64,000 nucleotides of DNA. Origin: Andalucia godoyi. Its lineage: Eukaryota > Discoba > Jakobea > Jakobida > Andaluciidae. Each line of letters begins with the position of its first letter. Positions within the stretch are counted from its first letter, which is position 1. Positions 18,306 through 26,822 of the stretch are shown here, piece after piece. The stretch spans positions 1 through 64,000 of the forward strand of contig VRVR01000002.1 of the NCBI GenBank assembly GCA_009859145.1. The letters run 5' to 3'. A model generated the notes under the pieces. The model did not search any database. It was not told the origin of the DNA and was given only the letters and a program-made list of their open reading frames with translations. The position numbers and the translations under genes were made by a program.

Positions 18306-18707
18306 CGGAGGGAGAAACTCAAAGACGAAACGAAGAAAAGGAAGGAAAGTAGGAAACAAACACGAGAAGAACAGGAGGAACAAGACGCAAAGAAACAGCA
18401 AAAGGCAAAGAAACAGCAAAGGCAACAATGGAGGATCTGGGACAGCAAAGACGGGGGAAGGGGAAAAATGCAGTTGGGTGTTTTGTAAATGCTAGGCTTT
18501 TCAAGAGATTGATGCCGTGAGACTAGCGGCAGCCCGCCAAAATTCACTTTTTTCTTTTTTCCTATTTAATTGTGGGTGCTTTTTTTGTGCATAATGTGTA
18601 TGCTTGCAGCGTGTCTGGTGTTGCTGGTCTTGTTGTCCGTGTTCTCAACTGTTCCTTTCTCTTTCTCTTTCTTTCATCGATCAGGGTTGTTGTGCGCTTG
18701 AGGAATT
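18127..18707. promoter_or_regulatory. Divergent promoter region DNAI2 / GCP4
   Basis: Head-to-head spacing of 581 bp. A (GA)n tract lies at about 18277-18302, flanked by A/G-rich and then T-rich runs. A run of TCTTTC units lies at about 18655-18675 just before the GCP4 start. No TATA box stands out. Confidence 0.4.
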
Positions 18708-20892
18708 ATGATTCATGATGTTTTGTATGCTCTCGCTGGGTATCCAGGAGACTACATTATGGACACAGGATCTGCGTTTAAGTACTGCGGAGACCCATCT
18801 CTGATCACTCCGTCCGAGAGAGTATGGCGTTTTCGAATTTCTTTTCGTCCTTTGTTTTTTTCTGGTGTCAGTGCTTTCTGTTGACTTTTAGGATTTGACT
18901 AACTTGAACTTGTTCTTCCCTGTGCGGTTTCTGTTTTTATTTTTTTGGTTTCCTTCATTTTTTCTTGGGGGGGTGCGAATGCAGATTTTGCTCGAGCAGT
19001 TGTGCAAGGTGGGTTTCTTGTGCAGGAGTCTGGACGAATTTGTTCGATCCTTGAAGTCGGCGTCGTTGTTTCTCCCGGCGCTGTCGCATGGCGTCCACCA
19101 GATTCTGTCCGGATATCGCTCTCTCCTTGCAGAATGTGAAGAAAGACTGGCCATTGACGCCGTTTTGCCGCTGGCGCAGCTGGAACACATGGTTGCGGAC
19201 TACCGATCTGTGTTTCCTGCGGTGATGGATGTCGTCGATCAGGTTCGAGTATCGGGGGTGTCGGCTGGAAAACTGATGTCCATGCTGTATGATTTGTGCA
19301 AATCGGGAAATCCGGTGCTGCGGAGGAGCATGCAGACCCTGCAAAGTCATGTTCATCGAGTGTTTTTCCGGCAATTGGCCTCATGGATGGTGTATGGAAT
19401 GCTGTACTCGGATGACTTCTTTATTCGAGACCGTCTTGTATCCTCCATGTCCGTGCATGCGAGTCCGAGCCGGAATCCGCTGAGGCCCCAAAGCGTTGTC
19501 AGTCCGGAAAACGCAGCACCGTCGGCTTCTACGATGGAGGACATGCACATTTTTTGGACGCAGCGCTACTCGCTGAATTTTGAGGCATTGCCAGTCTTTC
19601 TCTCTGTTCAAGTGGCGGAAATGATTCTGTTTGCCGGCAAGACCATGCAGATTCTTTCCCATCAGAGCAAGAACGACCAGCGTACCGTCCTCGACGACGA
19701 CGACGACGGCGACGACAATGTACAACCGCTGCGCATGCGGGACGCTGATCGTCGAGCGTCGTATTCCACTGCAGAGTCTTCTGGATCTCCTGCACACGCT
19801 GCGCTCCTTCATCCTTCTGCCGGCGACGTTGTCCGTGGGGAGGAACAGTACATTCTTGCATTGCTCACAGAGATGCAGAACCAATCGATTCTATCTCCCG
19901 CGGCGTTGGAGCAGTCCATCAGTCTGATCCGAAGACGGATTGCTCAGTGCCTGTGGAATGTTGTTGTTGTTGACGCAAGGTTGCCGGAGCACATGGACGT
20001 CATTCGGAATTATTTCTTGCTGGGGCGTGGAGATTTCTTTCAATGTTTTGTTGAAGAGTGTCGCGGTTTGTTCGACGGGATCGGGATTGGGAATGTGAAC
20101 GGCGAATTGGAGTCTGCGTTTTCGAGAGCCGCCACCAGGTCGGCAACTCTAGATGGCGACCCTATGTTTTCCAATCTGACCATTTCGCTGACGAACCCCA
20201 ATTGGTCGCCGGCTGAGGCGGTAGCTCAGATCCAAGCACAGGTCATGCAGCCTCCCATTTCCCTGTACTTCAAACTCCAATGGCCCCTTCAGTTATTTTT
20301 CTCTCCTGAAAAAATGGCTACCTATAATCGCCTGTTTCGATTTCTGTTTGCGCTCAAACGCGTTCAAATTCAGCTGCAGGATGCGTGGGCAACGCTTATG
20401 GAACAGACAGATCTGCGGGCGAAACGAAATCACGAAAACGAAGTGCACTTGTTCAAGCTTCGGCACTCCATGTCCTTTCTGATTGACAACCTCCAGTTTT
20501 ACATTCATGTCGATGTCCTGGAAGTCCAGATTGCAAATCTAATGGAAATCTTTCGTGCGCAAAGCAGGGATTTCGAAGCGCTGCAAAGAGCCCATGCATC
20601 ATTCTTGACGGACATCTGCGAACAGTGCTTCTTTTCCACGCCTGTGGTTGAACGGGTGCTGGAGGATTTGTGCACCAAGGTTCTCCAGTTTTGCTCTTTA
20701 GTCCGTCGTCATTTCGGGGCTGCAGATGCTGAGCCGTTTGATCCCAAAGAGCTGCAAACTGTTAGCGAAGGATTTGATCGCCAAGCGCACTTGCTGTTCA
20801 AGATATTATCTGGCGTTCGTGGTCCTGTGTCTCCGCACCTTGCACAGCTGCTGCTGCGTTTCGACTTCAATCAATATTTCTCTGGAGTCTAA
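18708..20892 (+). CDS. TUBGCP4: Gamma-tubulin complex component 4, one intron
   Basis: Joined exons 18708-18821 and 18985-20892 encode 673 residues, against 667 in human GCP4. Exon 1 supplies the family's conserved start, MIHDVLYALAGYPGDYI (human begins MIHELLLALSGYPG), and ends ...ITPSER. Exon 2 resumes ILLEQLCKVGFLCRSLDEFV. Without the intron the reading frame ends soon after exon 1. GRIP1 features such as LASWMVYGMLYSDDFF and a GRIP2 C-terminal helical domain (SISLYFKLQWPLQLFFS region, then FLIDNLQFYIHVDVLE) are present. GCP4 is part of the gamma-tubulin ring complex that nucleates microtubules at the centrosome or basal body. An Asp/Asn-rich low-complexity insert lies near 19690-19725. 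Confidence 0.92.
18822..18984 (+). other. Spliceosomal intron in GCP4, phase 0, 163 bp
   Basis: Donor GTATGG follows the AGA codon at 18819-18821 and acceptor GAATGCAG ends at 18984. A candidate branch site GACTAAC lies at 18897-18903, followed by about 75 bases of T-rich tract with no AG before the acceptor. Removing it joins two segments that match GCP4 without a gap. Confidence 0.88.
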
Positions 20893-21121
20893 ACCAGCGT
20901 GTAGTCTGGCATGGGACGTCTCGGGCTTTCGCTACCAAAACTTGTAAATAGGACAGAGCATGCGATGTCTGCACCGTTTCCTGCACGAACGTACGAAAAC
21001 AACAACCTGCAAACAAAGACGAGAATCTGAATCTGTTCGCTTAACAAACCCAAGGTTTGAGGCTGTTTAGGTTGAAGAGCCGGTTCACGTTTTCTTTTCT
21101 TTTTTCCACGCGATGCCAATG

Positions 21122-21508
21122 TACATGACCCCCTGCCACGCTACGCAAGACGTGTGGCATTTCCGCCGCAACCTGACGACGGACATGCATTGCAAGCTTG
21201 CAAAAAGGCTGTGTGAGGGAGCATGACTGCATTCTACTTCCGAAATTCGACCCCCATCTCGTATGGTGCAGAGGGAGTCGGCAGAAGGGAAGAAACAACG
21301 CACTGGAGGGTGCTTGCATGTCCACAGTGTGCATGCCGGATTGGTCGCGATTGAAATGGTGCGCGCAACAGCAATTATCTTGAGAGCGCCCGCAAGGCGT
21401 GTTGGGACCTAACCCCCTTCCCGTCCATGGCGATACGGCTCAGGGTTGCAGCATTTGATTACGCATGACTGGTGATCGTCATGCATACTCAGTGTACAAT
21501 GTAGGCGT
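21122..21508 (+). mobile_element. Fanzor/TnpB-like relic (F3), frameshifted, C-terminal half
   Basis: Three frames hold successive pieces of one protein. At 21158-21214 HFRRNLTTDMHCKLAKRLC; at 21213-21266 VREHDCILLPKFDPHL, the LPKF-type block near the central RuvC part; at 21301-21369 HWRVLACPQCACRIGRD, then TGA, then NGARN. The last is the second CxxC of the TnpB zinc ribbon and the RDxNGAR motif holding the last RuvC aspartate, with the Trp codon of the related copy turned into TGA (21352-21354). The non-coding tail from 21370 to the TGTACAATGTAGG end matches the copies at 2266-2336 and 32532-32664. No 5' end of the element is visible. Clearly non-functional as a nuclease. Confidence 0.72.
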
Positions 21509-21680
21509 GACGTGCTTCTGTAAATGCCACTGATCAATGCATTTCATTTTTTCTTTTCGTCGTCTTCTTTGTTTTTTTACTGTTGCGCAATACCTCTGGT
21601 TGTCTTTATGACACGACATGTTTGGTCAGCATACGCGCGATTTGCAGATTGCTTTCTTGCAGTACAGTGATGGCTGCAGT

Positions 21681-22313
21681 TTAAATGATTTTCTTCTTGG
21701 ACAAGTACTTCTTCAGGTATATACTCTGGCCAATTCCCATTCCAACGAGCGTGATGAGGGTCAGGAATCCCAGCCACGAGACCCGTCCATACGTTGCTTC
21801 ATTCGTGTTTCGCATGTGCTGCTCCCGATCAACTTGGTTGTGCAGTTCGCTGTATAGCTCTTTAACGACGTCTTCCATATGGCGAAGCTGCACTTCGACG
21901 GGCTTCAAGTGCTCTTTTGTCGCAATTTGGTCGTAGTCGACTGCATTGACGCCCGATCGCAGCTCAAATTCAATACGGCGAACCATGGTCGACGTGTAGG
22001 CGGTCCCAGGAGGAAGCTTGTTGTGGAAGCAAATCTTGTAGTCGCCGCCGTTGTCGTCAGCGACATGTCGAAACAGGGCGTGCTTCTCAACATTCTTTTC
22101 AACAAAAACGATATTCTGCTGCGGCCCGATCACTTCAATGTCAATCTGCTGATAAGGAGCTGGAAGCACGCTGATTTCTCCAATCATTGGACTCTTTCCA
22201 GTCAGTTCTTCCATGAAACAAAGCGACGTCCCGCCTTGAAGATCAAATTCAAATGCAGAGGACAGCACAGCGAGCAATCCGACGCAAACAAGCGCAACTT
22301 CCAGCCGCACCAT
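21681..22313 (-). CDS. p24 / TMED family cargo receptor
   Basis: A 210-residue type I membrane protein of the emp24/gp25L/p24 family, which cycles between ER and Golgi in COPI and COPII vesicles. In order: signal peptide MVRLEVALVCVGLLAVLSSA, a GOLD domain with the usual Cys pair (SLCFMEEL and YKICFHN), a coiled-coil linker, one membrane helix (WLGFLTLITLVGMGIGQSIY), and a short tail ending KKII, a COPI-binding dilysine signal. Start is the ATG at 22313; a TTG two codons upstream is not needed. Subfamily (delta/TMED10-like by tail and size) is not certain. Confidence 0.93.
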   Translation of the reverse strand: MVRLEVALVCVGLLAVLSSAFEFDLQGGTSLCFMEELTGKSPMIGEISVLPAPYQQIDIEVIGPQQNIVFVEKNVEKHALFRHVADDNGGDYKICFHNKLPPGTAYTSTMVRRIEFELRSGVNAVDYDQIATKEHLKPVEVQLRHMEDVVKELYSELHNQVDREQHMRNTNEATYGRVSWLGFLTLITLVGMGIGQSIYLKKYLSKKKII

Positions 22314-22690
22314 TCCCAAAAACCTCTATAGTTGAAAATCCTATCCTTTCTTTTTCTTCTTTTCTTTCCTTCGTCCCTGGGTTGCAGAAGAAGAAGAAGA
22401 AGAAGAAGAAGAAGAAGGAAAGTCGAAAAACAAAAAGTCCAGCAAAGAAATCGACAGTTGTCGTCCATGGTGCCAGGATCAAGGGCTTTGCATCATCCGA
22501 GGGTTGCGACGTCTGTTTTATTTTATTATTGTTGTTTTTAGGAGGGAGAGGACCGATCAAGCATATACTGTACTCGACTGACGAGTGACGCCAAATCTGT
22601 AGTCTTGTACGCGCAATGCACACGAAGAGAACAGAAAGACTGGCACCCGTTCTGTGAGTCAAGATACGCAATGAGCCACCGACACGAGCA
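22314..22690. promoter_or_regulatory. Divergent region p24 / TBC gene, with GAA repeat and an upstream ORF
   Basis: A (GAA)n tract at 22386-22418. A seven-codon upstream ORF starts at the ATG at 22671 (MSHRHEQ) and its stop TGA (22692-22694) overlaps the main ATG at 22691 as ATGA, which could throttle initiation or feed reinitiation. Confidence 0.5.
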
Positions 22691-24727
22691 ATGAGCAACA
22701 AGAATAATCCCGTTTCATCATCAGCGCAGGAAAGGCTGGGTGCTTTTCAGGAATCGCCTATTTATTGGATTTTGAGAAAGTCTGTGCGAGACGAGTTGCT
22801 ACGCATGAAGCCGCTGCCAAAGCAGGACATACAGGATGTTATCATCCGTTTGCTGAACGAGCCAGAGAGAATGTGTCAGGTAGATTCATTTGTGGCTTTG
22901 CAAAGACAGCTGAAACAGGACGACATGCTGAGAACGCAGAGTTTGGGTGTGATTCCGGCGATTGACGAGTGCCAGTGGCGGTTTGGAGAGTTTTTGAAGG
23001 CTCAGATTGTGGAATCGGCTCGGCAGTTACAGGCTCCGCTGGGCCGTCTGAGGACCGAAGCGTCGGAAAGCAAGCGAATTATTCGTGAAGCCACGATCGG
23101 CGAGGATCCTGAGGAAGCCGCAGAGATTGTCAAGTTGGATTTCGAAGGACTCGACATCTACCTCGAGGATTCGTCAGACTCGGATCGCGAAGATGTTGTG
23201 GAGCATACGGCTCCGCCGGCTTCTTTTGTGTCAAGGAGCTCTGGAAGCACCGTACCCTCCGCTCGGACCTCATCATCGCCGAGTTCCATTTCATCCCTGC
23301 TTCCAGCCCCTCCTCCTCCTGCTTCACAAGCATTATCACAGTCATCTTCTTCAACGCAGTCGCAGTCGCAGTCCGTGCAGCCGGCATGGAGACCCATTTA
23401 TACTTGGAAAGTTCTGTACGAAGTGCTGTGTCGGCTGTCATCTCCGAACCGCGACCCGCGATTCCTCAGCGTGTCGTCGATTCGTCTCGAGTTGCCAGTT
23501 CCGGATACCCTCTCTTTGCAACAGATGTTTCAAGACTTGTCGTTGGAAAAGCGGCACATCGGCGTGGATGACATGTTCCCCGAAAATCTCTGGTATGTAG
23601 AGGCTCGCACAAAGAGTGCAGAGAGGATTGTTCGCGATTGGAGCTTCCAGGCGGCCAGAGAATACCTGCGATGTGGAAGTCCGGCCTCTTGTCGACCAGC
23701 GCTGTGGAGACTTGTGACGTCTTCGCTTGATTCTTCATTTTCTTCGACGGTTCGAACAGAACGTTCGCTCACTGCCCTTTTCCAGAATAACTCGTCAAGA
23801 AGGTCAGTTTACAGCTCCGCTTCATTCTCCCGTGGAGCAAAGCAGTCTCCGTTTTCTCTTGGAAGTGCAAACGGTTCGAGCTTTTCCGGTCCTGCGTCTT
23901 CTTTGCTCGGGGAGGTCATTTCCGCAACGCAAACTGGTAGCGAACGTTCCGTGTCGTATTGCAGCGACGGCGAGGTTGCGTATTTTGAGAATCTGCAGGC
24001 GCAAGTGGAAAAGGTGGAACTGTTCACCGATGCTCTGTACCGCATGGACGTCCAGTCTGTCATGAACAGCGACATGTTCTTTGTGTTTGATGATGTCTGC
24101 CAGGAAATGATGCTTGCGTTTTCGAGAGATCCTTGGGTGGCGAAGAACTCTCAAGCTGCTTGGCCACCTCTGTCTCCCGTTTCCTCTTCGGAATCCAGCC
24201 CTTGTCAGACAGCTTATCCTCCATGCAACGTCATTCCGTTTTCCAGCATTGCATACTATGCATCCCCCTTGTTTTACCTGTTTGCCGACAATCGAGACAT
24301 TTATTTTGTGTTTCGCCTAATGTATAGCCGGTACTTCTGCCATCTGCACGTCATTTCTGCGCACCCGCAGTCGATAGTTTCTCTCAGTCGCTTGTTTGAA
24401 GTGCTTGTGCAGCACCGAGCTCCGCAGGTGTTCGTGCATTTGAACAGCCTTGGCATCCCTCCGTTGGAGATTGCTTTCCGATGGATTGTGCATGCGTTCG
24501 CGGATGTTCTCGACATCGACCAGCTCTTTCTGCTCTGGGACCGCATTCTCGGGTTCGATTCGCTGTATGTTATTCCAGTTTTGGCAGCTGCGATTTTCGC
24601 CTTTCGATCGAAACCGCTGCTGGCTGCCCAGTGTGTGGAAGATGTCCGTGACATCATGCGTGACAACAGTCGCATCCGCGTCGTCTCTCTCCTGCAGCAG
24701 TTTCTCTTTGACCCGGAGCTGTCATAG
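22691..24727 (+). CDS. TBC domain Rab GAP-like protein, TBC1D19-like
   Basis: A 678-residue protein. The N-terminal part (SPIYWILRKSVRDELLRMKPLP and the following helices) and the C-terminal TBC domain (about 320-675) resemble TBC1D19. TBC features seen are CGSPASCRPALWRLVTSSLD at the start of the domain, FFVFDDVCQEMMLAFSRD, FRLMYSRYFCHLH, and FRWIVHAFADVLDIDQLFLLWDRI near the end. The usual catalytic Arg/Gln fingers (IxxDxxR, YxQ) are not obvious, so GAP activity may be lost, as in several atypical TBC proteins. Ser/Pro-rich linkers lie at about 180-235 and 350-430. Acts, by family, in membrane traffic on Rab GTPases. Confidence 0.78.
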   Translation: MSNKNNPVSSSAQERLGAFQESPIYWILRKSVRDELLRMKPLPKQDIQDVIIRLLNEPERMCQVDSFVALQRQLKQDDMLRTQSLGVIPAIDECQWRFGEFLKAQIVESARQLQAPLGRLRTEASESKRIIREATIGEDPEEAAEIVKLDFEGLDIYLEDSSDSDREDVVEHTAPPASFVSRSSGSTVPSARTSSSPSSISSLLPAPPPPASQALSQSSSSTQSQSQSVQPAWRPIYTWKVLYEVLCRLSSPNRDPRFLSVSSIRLELPVPDTLSLQQMFQDLSLEKRHIGVDDMFPENLWYVEARTKSAERIVRDWSFQAAREYLRCGSPASCRPALWRLVTSSLDSSFSSTVRTERSLTALFQNNSSRRSVYSSASFSRGAKQSPFSLGSANGSSFSGPASSLLGEVISATQTGSERSVSYCSDGEVAYFENLQAQVEKVELFTDALYRMDVQSVMNSDMFFVFDDVCQEMMLAFSRDPWVAKNSQAAWPPLSPVSSSESSPCQTAYPPCNVIPFSSIAYYASPLFYLFADNRDIYFVFRLMYSRYFCHLHVISAHPQSIVSLSRLFEVLVQHRAPQVFVHLNSLGIPPLEIAFRWIVHAFADVLDIDQLFLLWDRILGFDSLYVIPVLAAAIFAFRSKPLLAAQCVEDVRDIMRDNSRIRVVSLLQQFLFDPELS

Positions 24728-24794
24728 CAACAGTAATTTTTCAATTAATTAAATTTTAAAAAAAGAACCCCAAAGAAAGGAAAGAACTGTAGGC

Positions 24795-25180
24795 CGCTCG
24801 CCAAAACATGAATCCCAATTGGGGAGGGGGGGCCGCATCACCTCTTCAATGCAGATTGCTCTGCATCAAAAGGGTCATCGTTTCTTCTTCTTCATCTCCA
24901 CCTCCGACGAGAGCGGATCAACGGGTTTCTTGGTTCCCCGTGTCTTCAGGCATGGCCGGATCTGATCTTGTCGGGAAGTTCCCTCTCTGGAGCCATGCGA
25001 TGTAGTTTGTCTTTGTCACTGATGAAAGATGCTGCTTGAGGGTTCGACTATAAATATGAGAAACAAACAGAAAATAACAGAAAGGAGAAGAAATGAGTGC
25101 AGAATGAGAGAAATTCTGGACTTGACTACGGTACGAAAATCGTATTGTTTTGATGTTCAACGTTTCATACACAAAGCTGT
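24795..25180 (+). repeat. Dispersed repeat family A, copy A3 (internally shortened)
   Basis: Starts CGCCAAAACATGAATC and ends CATACACAAAGCTGT. From about 24913 it is nearly identical to 50685-50935 and 55482-55720, including GGTTCCCCGTGTCTTCAGG and TGACTACGGTACGAAAATCG. The 5' part is shorter and diverged relative to A1 and A2. It ends about 80 bp upstream of the Vma12-like start codon. Confidence 0.85.
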
Positions 25181-25260
25181 AGTTCGTACAATGCCTTTTC
25201 CCAGTTTCTCTTTTTGGATCTTCCCTGTGTCTCACTTTGCGAACGGCGACCACGGCGACC

Positions 25261-25977
25261 ATGACGAGTACAGTATCGTTGTGCTCCACCCATCATCTGC
25301 GAGAGCTGTTTCTTCGTGCTCTCGCAGCCCTTCCATTGCAAACCAAAAGAAGGTCTCATGGCGGCCAGAAGGAACGGAACCGGAGTGTGGAAGGAGAATG
25401 GGAAGGACTACGACAGGTTTTCCAGACGTATTGCAACGGCTCGGACGGGGACGCCGTCTTGTTCCAGCACATCAAGGCTGCCGTGAAGTTGTGTTCGCAG
25501 TCGAATATGCAGCCTCCTTACAAGCCCTCGCTGCTCGATGTCTGCCGGGGCTCGGCAGTGTACGTACCTCCAGCGCCAGTTCGCGTGCGATCGCCAGAGC
25601 TCGAGGCACGTGTGCAGAGACTGAAACGAGAGCTAGAGCAAAAGGAGTACAATCGAATGGTGAAAGACGTGAACTCGCTGGAGATCAAGGAGAAGAATCG
25701 AGACAGCTTCGCAACGTACGGTGCGTCAATCACGACTGGCCTGCAGCTTGGGATGACGGTGTTTACACTCGTGACCATTGGACTGTACGCCGGAAAACAG
25801 TGGTATCCTGATGAAAAGTCTGCCCAGCTTGTATGCTGTGCGTTCTTTGGCATCGGCGGTCTCATGATGGAGGCAACCTTGTATATTATCAAAATGTATC
25901 GCGAAGACTGGAAAGCCGGTAGGCGGAAGAAACAGCAACAATTCGAATCCAAGATGGGTATCAGTAAACTGGACTGA
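25261..25977 (+). CDS. Vma12/TMEM199-like V-ATPase assembly factor
   Basis: A 238-residue protein. The central segment LKRELEQKEYNRMVKDV (about 125-141) matches the conserved EYxRMV core of the Vma12/TMEM199 family, which with Vma21 and Vma22 helps assemble the V-ATPase Vo sector in the ER. Two membrane helices follow (about 163-183 and 198-215) and a Lys/Arg-rich tail (GRRKKQQQFESK) suggests an ER-facing cytosolic C-terminus. Start is the ATG at 25261; the frame upstream uses only non-ATG codons. Family placement rests mainly on the EYNRMV block and topology. Confidence 0.8.
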   Translation: MTSTVSLCSTHHLRELFLRALAALPLQTKRRSHGGQKERNRSVEGEWEGLRQVFQTYCNGSDGDAVLFQHIKAAVKLCSQSNMQPPYKPSLLDVCRGSAVYVPPAPVRVRSPELEARVQRLKRELEQKEYNRMVKDVNSLEIKEKNRDSFATYGASITTGLQLGMTVFTLVTIGLYAGKQWYPDEKSAQLVCCAFFGIGGLMMEATLYIIKMYREDWKAGRRKKQQQFESKMGISKLD

Positions 25978-26255
25978 TTTATTTTTTCACGTGCTCTATG
26001 TGACCTGCGTGCACGGACGATGACAGAGAGAGACAACGGCGTCAATTGCGGCTGCGAGGAAAGTTTTCTGTCGAACTGCCCGCCAAAGCTGCGGATCCTT
26101 TCCTGTTTTGCCGTGTTTGTTTGCTCATTTCTTCCGCAGCATTTGCACCAAAAAATAATTAATTAATTAAAATAAGTAAAGGTAACGCTGCACGACTCTC
26201 TTTTTTTATTATTATTATTAATTTAATTAAAAAAGAAATCTCATTTTGAGGAAAT

Positions 26256-26546
26256 ATGGAGTTTCGCCACAATCCTGCAAAATCGAAATTCTCAGTCTTC
26301 TTTGCGGACGGCTCCGAAGGCGTTCTGGACTACTGCCAGTCGACAGACGACCCAAACGAATTTGTGCTGCCCCATGTGGAGATTCCCGCTTCGCAGCGAG
26401 GAAAAGGAGCTGCTGAAGCTCTGGCGACATTTGCCTTTGAGCAGCTCGCAAAGATTGACAAGGTCAAACTGGTCGTTACCTGCCCGTATTTGGTCAACAA
26501 GTTTCTACCTCTCAATCCACAGTTTGCGCGACTTGTCAAGCGTTGA
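26256..26546 (+). CDS. Small GNAT-like protein, NATD1/YjdJ family
   Basis: A 96-residue protein made only of the compact acetyltransferase-like fold of the NATD1 (GTLF3B)/bacterial YjdJ family. Visible blocks are FVLPHVEIPASQRGKGAAEALATFAFE, where the RGKG loop corresponds to the acetyl-CoA pyrophosphate loop, and KLVVTCPYLVNKFL near the end. Substrate is unknown for the family. Length is typical. The gene follows an A/T-rich leader. Confidence 0.88.
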   Translation: MEFRHNPAKSKFSVFFADGSEGVLDYCQSTDDPNEFVLPHVEIPASQRGKGAAEALATFAFEQLAKIDKVKLVVTCPYLVNKFLPLNPQFARLVKR

Positions 26547-26667
26547 CCTTGGCATTTTCAACGCGCTCATTGCGGTACCAAACACCTCCCTCCTCCATAC
26601 CCCCTCTCTTCCACCCTCTGCTAGCTGTTGCCATTTGATGAAAGGAAAGAAGAATAAATTTTAAAAA

Positions 26668-26700
26668 CGAAAGAAAGAAAGAAAGAAAGAAAGAAAGGAA
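26668..26700. repeat. (GAAA)n microsatellite
   Basis: Seven to eight GAAA units in the convergent gap between the NATD1-like gene and the next minus-strand gene. Confidence 0.85.
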
Positions 26701-26822
26701 AAAAAAATTGAAATATTGTACTAGTGTGTGTTTTTCTCATGATACGAAGAACTTGGGAAGATTGTCGAATATGTACATGTATGTGCATTTCAAGGTATAA
26801 ATTAGACTTGCACTCAAAAAGA

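Noticed and set aside
25030-25060. GAGGGTTCGACTATAA resembling a tRNA T-loop
   Set aside because: It lies inside repeat family A and the sister copies read GAGGGTTTTGATTATA, so the resemblance is chance.
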